NCBI GenBank assembly: GCA_003220195.1
Contig: QHRT01000221.1
Span: forward strand, 1,253-10,786
Source: Candidatus Rokuibacteriota bacterium
Lineage (GTDB): Bacteria > Methylomirabilota > Methylomirabilia > Rokubacteriales > CSP1-6
Length of the DNA stretch: 9,534 nt
Reading direction: 5' to 3'
The position numbers were made by a program, and so were the translations under genes. Below, in pieces: positions 1 to 7,084 of the stretch (the first letter of the stretch is position 1; each line of letters starts with the position of its first letter). The notes below the pieces were generated by a model, which saw only the letters and a list, made by a program, of their open reading frames with translations, had not been told where the DNA came from and did not search any database.

Positions 1-421
1 TCGTGGTGATCAGGAAGCCCTGCTTGTCCCGGATCGTCAGCGCCCCGTTGGTGGACAGCAGGAGCCGCGTCGGGCCGGCGGCGATCGCAGCGTCCGGTGG
101 AAAGCTGCCCGAGAAATCGACCCCGAGGAAATTCGTGGTCAGGCCCGGCGCTGCCGGCGCCGTACCGTCGTCGACGGGTCGTTCGGCGCGACGCGGCGCG
201 AACGTCGAGCCGACAGGCGGATCTGACTTGAGCCAGAGGGGTTCCTCGGCTCGACGAACGGTCGGCGGCTCGATCACCTCGCCGGCGCGAGCCAGACCGG
301 ATGCGGCGTCGCGCGCCGTCGCCGGCGCGACGGGTGGCCCCGGCACGGCAATCTCCTGCGCCCACGCGGCCGACGAAACGATCGCCGCGGTGGCGAGACC
401 GATGACCAGCAACCGGTGAAG
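1..421 (-). repeat. Tandem duplication, copy A
   Basis: This is the 5' end of the left paralog. It matches 2321-2742 at an offset of 2320-2321 bases, including a 23-base identical run (21-43 against 2341-2363). The match spans from the signal peptide into the large extracellular domain and probably continues past the window edge. Confidence 0.85.
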
Positions 422-427
422 CCGCAT
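1..427 (-). CDS. Secreted protein, tandem paralog of the upstream gene (N-terminal 142 codons; runs off the left edge)
   Basis: The reading frame starts at ATG 427-425 and stays open to the window edge. It opens with a signal peptide (basic MRLHR, hydrophobic LLVIGLATAAIV, then a likely cut after SSAAWA, before QE). A Pro-rich linker follows, then the start of the large extracellular domain, with LTTNFLGVDFSG near residues 96-107 and NGALTIRDKQGF near 128-139. Almost every block matches the upstream gene at 2775-427, so the two are tandem paralogs; this copy shows no frameshift in the visible part. Its ATG overlaps the upstream stop (TGATG at 429-425), which suggests translational coupling. 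No clear independent Shine-Dalgarno is seen. The product is probably exported across the inner membrane. I do not recognise a named family and the function is unknown; in related secreted proteins this kind of repeat domain looks propeller-like, which is inference. Confidence 0.8.
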   Translation of the reverse strand, partial: MRLHRLLVIGLATAAIVSSAAWAQEIAVPGPPVAPATARDAASGLARAGEVIEPPTVRRAEEPLWLKSDPPVGSTFAPRRAERPVDDGTAPAAPGLTTNFLGVDFSGSFPPDAAIAAGPTRLLLSTNGALTIRDKQGFLITT

Positions 428-2775
428 CAGTGCGTACGCACCGCCACGCTCGTCGCCCCTCTCGTCACGCCGCCCGGGTCCGTGAACCGGACGAAGATGC
501 GATTGTGCGCGGGGTCGAACAGGACGGTCCCGATCCCTTTGATGAAGACTCCGAACGTCGGCGTCGCGTTGGCGGTGATCTGTGTGGCCACCGCGCTCGT
601 GGGCGCACCAAGACATACTCCGGTCGTCGGGTTCGTCCGACAGAGCGAGATGCTCAGCGGCACCGCGGCGGCGCCGGTGTCGGCGGTCACCGTGATCGGG
701 CCACTCGCTCCCACGTTGACGGTGGCCACGGCGAACACCCGGTGTTGCCCGCCGTCGCTCCCAGCGCCACGATGTCCGGGACCGGCGTCGGCGATGCCGA
801 CAAGAGCAGCGTGTTCACCCCGGTGATGACCGCCGGCGGCACGACGCCGTTGCCGGCGATGGTGAACGCTACGTCGGTCGGATCGAGCGCCGCCAACGGC
901 GTGACGGCCACCACGAAGCTTTGTGCGACGCCCGCTGGAATGTCGACCGCGATGTTCGGGCTGCCGGTTGGCTGATTCGTTGCCGGGTCCGTCGTCCGAC
1001 ACGTGAGATTAGCCGCGATGGGTGTGGCGAGCCCGATACTCACGGCGCGAGCGGTCGCCCCGCCCGTATTGATCGCCGTCAGAAACGCCGTGGCCGGCGT
1101 GCTGACCTGCACCGAGCGGCTGCTGGGCAAGACCGCACTCACCAGCGCGGTCGGAAGGGAGAACTGCCCGACCCACATTCCCCATGTCGCTCCGCCGGTC
1201 GCGTATTCGGCGAACGCCCAGAAGCTTCCGTCGACGCGGTCGACCGCAATGGCCGAGTAATCCCCCCAACGATTGGTGCCGTTCGGGTCGAGCTTCTCGT
1301 AGGTCGACCCTCCGGCCTTCAGGAGCGCGCTCGCCTGGAGCGTGCTGGGCGGATCGCCGGCGAGCCGCGCCGTGTAGTACGCCGACGGGAATTCGCTCGC
1401 GCTCGACCGCGTGAAGGCCAGGCCGACGTTGTTCGCGGCGTCCACCGCGACGGCCGCGTACATGAAGGAGACGCCGTCCTGGCCGTACGTCTGGTCCTGG
1501 ACGATCCGTGGAGTCGTGGATCCGCCGCTCACCTCGACCTGCACCCAGCGAATCGCCGCCACGGTACCGCTCGGGAAGCTCTTGGCGACCGTCTGAGCCG
1601 CCCACAGCGAGCCATTGCGGTACACGAGATTTCTGAGCCGGTTGTCACCGGTGTCGAGCGGCATCGCCTCGGGCGGCTGAGCGGCGTCCGGTGGGTCCCC
1701 GCACGTGCCGGGGGCTGCAGCGAGCCCCGTGGTCATGGTCGGCGCCGACGTCCCGTTCACGATGCCGCGCACGATCATGTTGCAGGACCCGAAGGTTCTC
1801 GAGCTGCTCATCAGGAAGAACGTTCCCGGCGCTCCAAACGTCACTGCGGCCGGCGTCGTGATCGACGTGAATCCCGTCTGCGGATCGGTCAGCTTGAAGA
1901 AGTCGAACGGGGTGACGGTCCCGCCGGCCGTGAGCGTCGCCTTGTTCAGGACACGAACTTTCACGTACTGGAACGATCCATCGCTGAAGCTGAACATCTC
2001 GGCCGCGATGACGACGAGGCTTGGATCCACGCCCAGCGTTGGGAAATCGATCCAGTTCGCCGTCGGCGTCGTGCCGTCCAGCGTCGCGTCGAAGCCATAG
2101 AAGAACCAGTCGTCCGAGCCAGTCGTCACCGGACTCGACGTCTTCGACACGGCGAGAAAGAGGTGCGACACGCAGTCGACGCCCGCCTTGCAGGAGGCAT
2201 TGGTGATTCGTCCGGCGGCCGACACGAAGAATCGGCCGGAGTTGGGATCGTAAACGACGCGCGGGTCGAAGGCGCTCTCCGTTGGTTGCCGGAGGCCGGC
2301 GAAGAAGGTCCTCAGAGTCTCCGTCGTGATGAGGAAGCCTTGCTTGTCCCGGATCGTCAGCGCACCGTTGGTGACCAGTACCAGAACGGTCGGTCCGGCT
2401 GCGATCCCGGCGTCTGGCGGAAAGATTCCTGAGAAATCGATACCGAGGAAGTTCGTGGTGAGCGCCGGCGCTGCCGGCGCCAATCCGTCGTCGATGGGCC
2501 GTTCGGCGGGATGCGGCGCAAGCGTCGAGCCGACCGACGGGTCTAGCCTCAGCCAGACGCGTTCGGCAGAGCGACGAACGGGCGGCGGCTCGACGATCTC
2601 GCCGGTTCGAGCCAGACCGGATCTGACGTCGCGCCCCGCTCGCAGGCGCGACAGGTGGCCCCGGCACGGCAGCCTCCTGCGCCCACGCGGCCGACGAAAA
2701 GAACGTCGCGGTGGCGAGACCGATCATCAAGGACCGGCGGAGCCGGGCACGACCGCCGTGGCGGGGCCGGGTCAT
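427..2775 (-). CDS. Large secreted protein with Ig-like C-terminal domains, broken by two one-base frameshifts
   Basis: With the frame repaired this encodes about 782 residues. It starts at ATG 2775-2773, overlapping the lipoprotein stop (ATGA). Residues 1-34 form a signal peptide (RARLRRS, then a hydrophobic stretch, then SSAAWA before QE); the RRSLM patch could be a Tat signal. A Pro-rich linker leads to a large domain at about 112-539 with FDPRVVYDP near 169 and RWGDYSAIAVD near 502, a pattern I associate with secreted propeller-like proteins. Two Ig-like beta domains follow (about 543-662 and 665-782), ending RGATSVAVRTH. The frame is broken twice. An extra base lies in the C-run at 2634-2637, where the paralog at 427-1 lacks it. 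A base is missing in the C-run at 738-740, where the frame change restores NTGVFAVATVNV. Reading is otherwise continuous, so this is either sequencing error or a very recent pseudogene. Ligand and function are unknown. Confidence 0.82.
2321..2742 (-). repeat. Tandem duplication, copy B
   Basis: This is the matching 5' end of the upstream secreted-protein gene. It has one extra C in the run at 2634-2637 compared with copy A; the rest aligns without gaps as far as I followed it. The two copies are about 2.3 kb apart, one gene length, as expected for whole-gene tandem duplication. Confidence 0.85.
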
Positions 2776-3221
2776 CGAGCGCGGGCCGGGACGTAGTCGC
2801 GAGTGACGGTGATCCCCTCCTGCCTGACCACGATCCGGAACCCCGCGTCGGGTTCCGGACCGGGCGGTCTGTCGTACGTCGCCCGCTGGCCCGAGTTCGC
2901 CTCCTCGATCACGAGTTGCCTGGCCGTCGTGCTGAGCGAGGCCTTCAGCTCGCGCGTGGGGTACGGTGGGGCTCCGGGGACCGATTCACGATCGCCCGAC
3001 GATCGAGTGGCGTCGACCTTTTGCGCGAAGAGCTCGCGCCCGTCGGCGAAGACGCGGACGAGGACGTCACGGCCGCTCTGGTTCACGACGGAGAAAAACG
3101 TCACGACCGCTGTCTGCGACCCCCTGGCTGATGTGCACGCGACGAGAGCCGTGACGCCGAGGACGAGGCGGCAGCTCAGCGAGAGGGCGATCCCGGGCGT
3201 CTTGCCCCGAACCCTTCTCAT
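2772..3221 (-). CDS. Putative lipoprotein, small beta-rich domain, hypothetical
   Basis: This gene encodes 149 residues. ATG at 3221 is chosen because GGAGGT lies 9 nt upstream and the protein then opens as a lipoprotein signal: basic MRRVRGK, a hydrophobic segment, and lipobox LVAC with Cys29. The mature part (about 36-145) has alternating hydrophobic strands (VVTFFSVVNQSGRDVLVRVF, later QLVIEEA and FRIVVRQEGITVTRDYV), as expected of a small beta-sandwich displayed from a membrane. No catalytic motif is visible and I do not recognise the family. The stop overlaps the start of the large secreted gene by 4 nt (ATGA), so the two are probably made together; a chaperone, anchor or partner role for that protein is speculation. 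It begins 112 nt after the sigma-factor stop. A longer version from a GTG at 3290 would add 23 residues but would bury the signal sequence. Confidence 0.75.
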   Translation of the reverse strand: MRRVRGKTPGIALSLSCRLVLGVTALVACTSARGSQTAVVTFFSVVNQSGRDVLVRVFADGRELFAQKVDATRSSGDRESVPGAPPYPTRELKASLSTTARQLVIEEANSGQRATYDRPPGPEPDAGFRIVVRQEGITVTRDYVPARAR

Positions 3222-3230
3222 CCCTGTCCC

Positions 3231-3236
3231 ACCTCC
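3231..3236 (-). promoter_or_regulatory. Shine-Dalgarno of the lipoprotein gene
   Basis: GGAGGT on the minus strand sits 9 nt before the ATG at 3221. It is one of the two strongest ribosome sites in the window and decides the start in favour of the lipoprotein signal over the upstream GTG at 3290. Confidence 0.75.
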
Positions 3237-3296
3237 GGTGTTATCGCCCGTCGCCACGCTCTCCAGTATCCGCTTGATGATCCTCCACACCGTGCT

Positions 3297-3322
3297 CGAG
3301 GGCTCTGCTGGTTCGACCCTCG
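3297..3322 (-). terminator. Weak hairpin after the sigma-factor gene
   Basis: CGAGGG and CCCTCG form a 6-bp inverted repeat with a 14-nt loop, 11 nt downstream of the sigma-factor stop. There is no T-run, so it is at best a weak or Rho-assisted stop. The 112-nt gap between the sigma gene and the lipoprotein gene is the natural place for an operon boundary; I see no convincing -35/-10 pair in it. Confidence 0.25.
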
Positions 3323-3333
3323 CCGCGGCACGC

Positions 3334-4263
3334 TCAGAACAGATCGGCTGGATCGATGCCGCGCCCTTGCAGCAGCCCGCGCAGCTTGCGCAATCCCGCC
3401 GCCTCGATCTGCCGGACGCGCTCGCGTGTGAGACCGAGGCTCCGACCGATCGCCTCTAGCGTCTCGGGCGACTCGCCCTCCAGCCCGAAACGCCGCCGGA
3501 GCACGGCGCGCTCGTTCGGCGCGAGATCGTCCAGCACGCTCACGAGGTCGGCGCGGTCGCGGAAGAGCGACGTGAGCGCGGCCCTCGGATCGGTCGACGT
3601 GTCCGCGATCAGATCGCCGAGCCGGCCTTCGTCCTCGCCGACCGGAGTCTCGAGCGAGATCGGTTGCTGATGCGCGACTTCCTGCAGCTCCTCGACCTGA
3701 TCGACGGTCGAACCGAGCGCTCCGGCGAGCTCTTCGGTGGTGGGCGGCCGACCGAGCTCTTGCGTGAGCCGCTGCTCTTGCCGACGGTAGCGCCCGAGCA
3801 AGAGCTCCACGTGCACGGGCAGGCGGATCGTGCGCGCCTGGTTCGCCAGCGCGCGGACGATCGCCTGACGGATCCACCAGGTGCCGTACGTCGAGAATCG
3901 CAGCTGGCGGTCGGGGTCGAACTTCTCCACCGCCCGGATCAGGCCGAGGTTGCCCTCCTCGATCAGATCGGGCAGCGGGAGCCCGCGGTTCAGGTAGCGA
4001 CGCGCGATCTGGACGACCAGGCGCAGATTGGCTTCGATGAGCCTTTTCTTCGCTTCGGCGTCGCCGTCCTGGACTCGTCGCGCGAGGGCGTGCTCTTCCT
4101 CGCGCGTCAGGAGCGGGATCTGGCTGATCTCGCGGAGATAGACGGCGAGGTTGGCGCGGCTGGTGTCGCGCGTCTCCTCGCGGACGTCCTCGTCGACGGC
4201 GTGGACCAGCACGTCGATCGGTTCGTCCGGGATGACGGCGTCGTGATCCTCGTCACTCGTCAT
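3334..4263 (-). CDS. rpoS: RpoS-like sigma-70 family RNA polymerase sigma factor
   Basis: This 309-residue group 1/2 sigma-70 factor directs RNA polymerase to a promoter set. An acidic N-terminal tail (1-35) replaces the long region 1.1 of RpoD. Region 1.2 is at 36-68 (VYLREISQIPLLTREEE) and region 2 at 75-145, with NLRLVVQIARRY, the core-binding DLIEEGNLGLIRAVEKFD and the melting/-10 helix RFSTYGTWWIRQAI. Region 3 is at about 150-225, and region 4 at about 240-300 carries the helix-turn-helix TLEAIGRSLGLTRERVRQIE. The length and the position directly after an nlpD-type gene in a surE-pcm cluster point to RpoS rather than RpoD, RpoH or FliA. The family assignment is firm; the RpoS identity rests on synteny and architecture. 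The start ATG at 4263 overlaps the end of the M23 gene by 11 nt and has only a weak Shine-Dalgarno, so translational coupling is likely. In E. coli a main rpoS promoter lies inside nlpD; I cannot see one here. Confidence 0.9.
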   Translation of the reverse strand: MTSDEDHDAVIPDEPIDVLVHAVDEDVREETRDTSRANLAVYLREISQIPLLTREEEHALARRVQDGDAEAKKRLIEANLRLVVQIARRYLNRGLPLPDLIEEGNLGLIRAVEKFDPDRQLRFSTYGTWWIRQAIVRALANQARTIRLPVHVELLLGRYRRQEQRLTQELGRPPTTEELAGALGSTVDQVEELQEVAHQQPISLETPVGEDEGRLGDLIADTSTDPRAALTSLFRDRADLVSVLDDLAPNERAVLRRRFGLEGESPETLEAIGRSLGLTRERVRQIEAAGLRKLRGLLQGRGIDPADLF

Positions 4264-5020
4264 CGTTGGCTTCGCCGGCGTCGGGTCCGTGCGGCTCGGC
4301 CAGGCGCGGCGGCAGCGGGAGCAGGTAGAGCGGATTGTAGGCGCGGCCTTCGCGCCGGATCTCGAAGTGCAGATGTTCGCTCGTCGCGCGGCCGGTACGG
4401 CCGACCGTGGCGATGCGTTGACCGGTTGCCACCCAGTCGCCCAGCTCGACCAGGTTCTGGTCGTTGTGCGCGTACACGGTGACGAAGCCGTCGTCCACGA
4501 GACCCGAGGCAGCGGCCAGCACCGGCGCGCCGGGCGGCGCCACGATGTCGATGCCGCGATGCCAGCCGTTCCGGCGGCGGCCGAATGCGGAGCTGAGCGC
4601 CCCCTCGATCGGCCACGCGAACGCGGGCGCGTCGTCCACGAACTGCGGCACGGCAAGACTCAGGTTCGCTGGCGGCGTCGCGACGAGCGCCGCGCGCCGC
4701 ACGGATCTCGGGGGTGCGGCGTGCGGCGCGCGTTCGATCGCCGGCCGCGCCGTCGAGCTCCGGACCACGGCTGCGCGAAGACGGGGCTCGGGAATCGTCA
4801 GCTGCGAGCCGAGCCTCAAGCGCGCGGATGCGGCGCGCAGACCGTTGGCGCTCATCAGCGAGTTGACGCTCACGCTGTACCGGCGCGCGATTCCGGAGAG
4901 GGTGTCACCGGATTGAATACGATGCACACGCTCCGGGGAGAGCGTCTGCGCCGGACCGGTCGCGGGAGCGATGACGAGCAGAGCCGCGGCCATCGCGAGC
5001 GCGGCGCCCGCGATCCTCAT
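4253..5020 (-). CDS. nlpD: LysM and M23 (LytM) domain cell-wall protein, NlpD-like
   Basis: This encodes a 255-residue exported protein for peptidoglycan hydrolysis or amidase activation. The signal peptide is at 1-25 (MRIAGAALAMAAALLVIAPA) and has no lipobox Cys, unlike E. coli NlpD, so the product should be periplasmic. A LysM domain follows at about 31-76 (VHRIQSGDTLSGIARRY to SQLTIP), then an Ala/Arg-rich linker at 80-128, then an M23 domain at about 136-232. Zinc ligands are H154 and D158 (HRGID) and H218; catalytic histidines are H185 (VYAHND) and H216 (HLHFE). All are kept, so it may be an active endopeptidase, whereas E. coli NlpD is degenerate. The usual RGYGN-containing strand pair after the ASGLV strand is missing: G173-V175 passes almost directly to GFVTVYAH. 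ATG 5020 is preferred to upstream codons because it starts the signal peptide and overlaps the acyP stop (ATGA). Confidence 0.85.
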   Translation of the reverse strand: MRIAGAALAMAAALLVIAPATGPAQTLSPERVHRIQSGDTLSGIARRYSVSVNSLMSANGLRAASARLRLGSQLTIPEPRLRAAVVRSSTARPAIERAPHAAPPRSVRRAALVATPPANLSLAVPQFVDDAPAFAWPIEGALSSAFGRRRNGWHRGIDIVAPPGAPVLAAASGLVDDGFVTVYAHNDQNLVELGDWVATGQRIATVGRTGRATSEHLHFEIRREGRAYNPLYLLPLPPRLAEPHGPDAGEANDDE

Positions 5021-5319
5021 CGCGTCCCGCCCGTGTACCGGACGTCGAACGACGAGAGCCGCGCGCCGGGCGTCACCCATGTCACGTGCGCGCGCTCCAC
5101 CTTCGCGAGACGCGGTCCCTCCCGGAGCTGACCGATCAGGTCTTCGATCACGGATCGCTCGCCCTCCGCATACACCTTGACTCGCCCATCCGCGAGATTC
5201 ATGACGTACCCGGCGAGACCGAGGAAGGACGCCCGCCGCTCGACCCAGGCGCGATACCCGACGCCCTGCACGCGCCCTTCGACGACGATCTCGGCCGCCG
5301 CAAACGACGACGGACTCAT
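5017..5319 (-). CDS. acyP: Acylphosphatase
   Basis: This encodes 100 residues, the usual size of a complete acylphosphatase, which hydrolyses carboxyl-phosphate bonds such as those of acetyl phosphate or 1,3-bisphosphoglycerate in the cytoplasm. The signature GRVQGVGYRAWVERRA holds the phosphate-binding loop with catalytic Arg23, and GYVMNLADGRVKVYAEG holds catalytic Asn41. The C-terminal strand FDVRYTG closes the ferredoxin-like fold. AGGA lies 4 nt before the ATG. The gene sits between tRNA-Pro(CGG) and the nlpD-like gene, whose start overlaps its stop by 4 nt. It therefore interrupts the usual pcm-nlpD neighbourhood and is probably transcribed with nlpD-rpoS. A Tyr replaces the more common Phe before the catalytic Arg (VGYR), a known variation. 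Confidence 0.93.
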   Translation of the reverse strand: MSPSSFAAAEIVVEGRVQGVGYRAWVERRASFLGLAGYVMNLADGRVKVYAEGERSVIEDLIGQLREGPRLAKVERAHVTWVTPGARLSSFDVRYTGGTR

Positions 5320-5337
5320 GCTGTCCTGGACCCGTCT

Positions 5338-5370
5338 CTCCGCCGGCCTGCGATCGCCGGGCCGGCGGAG
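5338..5370 (-). other. GC-rich hairpin between tRNA-Pro(CGG) and acyP
   Basis: CTCCGCCGGCC and GGCCGGCGGAG form a perfect 11-bp stem with an 11-nt loop. It starts 8 nt after the encoded CCA of tRNA-Pro(CGG) and ends 18 nt before the acyP ATG. No T-run follows, so it is not a classical intrinsic terminator. It may mark tRNA 3' processing or limit read-through into acyP. Confidence 0.7.
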
Positions 5371-5378
5371 GACGGAGG

Positions 5379-5455
<77 letters not shown>

Positions 5456-5469
5456 ATGCCGACCCGGCC

Positions 5470-5475
5470 ATTGTA
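5470..5475 (-). promoter_or_regulatory. Candidate -10 element for tRNA-Pro(CGG)
   Basis: TACAAT on the minus strand ends 14 nt before the first tRNA base, a reasonable place for a start site about 8 nt before the tRNA. No good -35 box lies at the expected 17-nt spacing; that position holds a GC-only run (GGCCCCGGGG). It suggests the tRNA, and perhaps acyP-nlpD-rpoS, can be transcribed independently of surE-pcm. Confidence 0.35.
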
Positions 5476-5512
5476 GCAGCAGCGTGCGCCCCCCGGGGCC
5501 TCAGAAACTCCG

Positions 5513-6157
5513 TCACGTGTCCCAGGCGTACCGCCCGACGAGCTTCACGAATTTGCACTCTCCGTGATCCGAGACCACCATCCGGCCATCGACCTTCTGG
5601 ACGAGCGTCAGGACCTGATTCACCTCGTTGCCGAGGGGCACGACCATGCGACCGCTCTCCGCCAGTTGATCGTAGAGCGGCGCCGGCACGGCGGGGCCTC
5701 CGGCCGTGACCAGGATTCGATCGAACGGCGCCTCGTCCGGCCATCCGAGCGCGCCGTTGCCCACGCGGATCCAGACGTTCGTGTACCCGAGACTTTCGAC
5801 GAGGCTGCGGGCACGCTGCGCCAGGCGCGGCAGGCGCTCGATCGAGCACACGCGGCGCGCGATCTCGGCCAGCACGGCGGTCTGGTACCCCGAGCCGGTC
5901 CCTACCTCAAGCACCTGCCGCTCGTCGACGGAGAGCAGCGAGGTCATGAGCGCGACGATGTACGGTTGCGAGATCGTCTGCTCCTCGCCGATCGGTAGGG
6001 GATGGTCGCCGTACGCGCGCTCGCGCAACGCTTCGTCCACGAACAGCTCGCGCGGCACGCGGCGCATGGCGTCGAGCACACGCTCGTCGGTGATGCCGCG
6101 ACGCGCGAGCTGCTCCTCCACCATCCGCTCGCGCTCGCGCGTGAACGAATCACTCAT
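5513..6157 (-). CDS. pcm: Protein-L-isoaspartate O-methyltransferase
   Basis: This encodes a 214-residue cytoplasmic repair enzyme that uses S-adenosylmethionine to methylate isoaspartyl residues in aged proteins, allowing their return to aspartate. The length is typical. Residues 33-40 (RVPRELFV) and 56-66 (IGEEQTISQPY) form the family N-terminal signature, with the conserved Ser63 that acts at the active site. Motif I, VLEVGTGSGYQTAVLA (82-97), binds SAM. FDRILVTAGGPAVP (145-158) and GRMVVPLG (169-176) are the later methyltransferase motifs. The start overlaps the end of surE by 8 nt, as in the classical surE-pcm pair, which suggests coupled translation; its own Shine-Dalgarno is weak. The next element downstream is tRNA-Pro(CGG) rather than nlpD. 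Confidence 0.95.
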   Translation of the reverse strand: MSDSFTRERERMVEEQLARRGITDERVLDAMRRVPRELFVDEALRERAYGDHPLPIGEEQTISQPYIVALMTSLLSVDERQVLEVGTGSGYQTAVLAEIARRVCSIERLPRLAQRARSLVESLGYTNVWIRVGNGALGWPDEAPFDRILVTAGGPAVPAPLYDQLAESGRMVVPLGNEVNQVLTLVQKVDGRMVVSDHGECKFVKLVGRYAWDT

Positions 6158-6923
6158 CCCGAATGCGGGGCGCGTGCCGGAACTGCGCGTTCAGCGCCGG
6201 CTGCCAGTCGTTCATCTGCGCCATCGCGCGATGGTTCGTCAGGTCGAGGTGCAGCGGCGTCACGGCGACGTAGCCCTCGTGCACCGCGCCCATGTCGGTG
6301 CCCTCGAGCGCCTCCCATTCGGGCTCGCCGCCCCCGATCCAGTAATGCGTTCGCCCTCGCGGATCGGTCTGCTCGATGACCTTGCCCGAGTACACGCGAT
6401 GGCCGAGCCGGGTCATGCGAATTCCCCGCGGGGGCACGGCCGGGACGTTGACGTTGAGCAGGGTCTTCCGCGGCAAGCCTTCCACCAGCACGCGCAGGGC
6501 CATGAGCCGCGCGACTTCGCCGGCCGCCGGGAAGTCGCCGCCTTCCATCAGCGAGATCGCGATCGACGGCACGCTGAGCAGCGTCCCTTCCATCGCCGCC
6601 GACACCGTCCCGGAGTACGTCACGTCGTCTCCGAGATTCGAGCCATGATTGATCCCGGATACAACGAGGACGGGGCGCTCGGGCAAGAAGCCGAGCACGG
6701 CGAGATTGACGCAGTCGGACGGCGTCCCGTTCACCGCATACCACCGCTCGCGCACCGGGACGGCGCGCAGCGGTCGGTGGAGGGTCAGCGCATGGCCGCA
6801 GGTCGACTGCTCGCGCTCGGGCGCGACGACGTACAGATCTCCCACGTCGGCCAGCGCATCGGCGAGCGCGGCGAGGCCCCGGGCATGGACACCATCGTCG
6901 TTGGTGAGCAGGAGAACGGCCAT
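6150..6923 (-). CDS. surE: 5'/3'-nucleotidase SurE
   Basis: This encodes a 257-residue metal-dependent survival protein that removes phosphate from nucleoside monophosphates. The NDDG motif (residues 8-11, with D9 and D10 as metal ligands) sits right at the N-terminus, which fixes the ATG at 6923. Ser40 (REQSTCGHALT), GTPSDCVNLA (66-75), SGINHGSNLGDD (89-100, with metal ligand Asn92) and TYSGTVSAAMEG (102-113) complete the active site. LNVNVP (156-161) and YVAVTPL (218-224) are the conserved C-terminal strands. No Shine-Dalgarno is visible; a 10-bp hairpin ends only 7 nt before the start codon. The gene follows tRNA-Pro(GGG) by 46 nt and overlaps pcm by 8 nt. In E. coli surE and pcm are both tied to stationary-phase survival, and the cluster here ends in an rpoS-like gene. 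Confidence 0.96.
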   Translation of the reverse strand: MAVLLLTNDDGVHARGLAALADALADVGDLYVVAPEREQSTCGHALTLHRPLRAVPVRERWYAVNGTPSDCVNLAVLGFLPERPVLVVSGINHGSNLGDDVTYSGTVSAAMEGTLLSVPSIAISLMEGGDFPAAGEVARLMALRVLVEGLPRKTLLNVNVPAVPPRGIRMTRLGHRVYSGKVIEQTDPRGRTHYWIGGGEPEWEALEGTDMGAVHEGYVAVTPLHLDLTNHRAMAQMNDWQPALNAQFRHAPRIRDE

Positions 6924-6930
6924 GACGGAT

Positions 6931-6959
6931 CGGGGGCTACAGCGTCGCCGTAGCCCCCG
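6931..6959 (-). other. GC-rich hairpin between tRNA-Pro(GGG) and surE
   Basis: CGGGGGCTAC and GTAGCCCCCG form a perfect 10-bp stem with a 9-nt loop. It begins 10 nt after the tRNA CCA and ends 7 nt before the surE ATG. No T-run follows. Its place suggests either weak termination of the tRNA transcript or control of surE translation, since it lies where a ribosome-binding site would be. Confidence 0.7.
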
Positions 6960-6969
6960 CTCGATTCAT

Positions 6970-7046
<77 letters not shown>

Positions 7047-7084
7047 ACCTCGGGACATCAGTCTCTCAGAAAAGGCGGACACCA

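Noticed and set aside
921..2432. Plus-strand open frame of 503 codons opposite the large secreted gene
   Set aside because: Its translation is Arg/Gly/Ala-rich with no domain or signal, while the minus strand gives a coherent secreted protein. High GC makes long antisense frames common.
687..2483. Treating the 598-codon middle frame as a complete gene starting at TTG 2483
   Set aside because: The supposed start lies inside a region matching residues of the paralog (GLAPAAPALTT), has no signal peptide, and the end is out of frame with the conserved tail.
1..2742. Mobile element as explanation of the 2.3-kb repeat
   Set aside because: The repeat unit is the secreted gene itself, in frame with its neighbours; no transposase, terminal inverted repeats or target duplications are seen.
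3222..3333. Promoter before the lipoprotein gene (GATACT as -10)
   Set aside because: No acceptable -35 at 16-18 nt; a single weak hexamer in 112 nt is expected by chance.
3664..4482. Plus-strand open frame opposite the sigma factor
   Set aside because: Antisense to a highly conserved sigma-70 gene; a by-product of codon bias.
3334..4656. Longer sigma-factor frame starting at 4656
   Set aside because: The extra N-terminus is the out-of-frame shadow of the M23 gene; the ATG at 4263 gives a normal sigma length.
4253..5080. Start of the M23 gene at 5080
   Set aside because: It would place 20 basic residues before the signal peptide and overlap acyP deeply; ATG 5020 with ATGA overlap is better.
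5706..6953. Plus-strand open frame of 415 codons opposite surE and pcm
   Set aside because: It runs antisense to two unmistakable enzymes and has shadow-like composition (Arg, Ser, His) without recognisable motifs.
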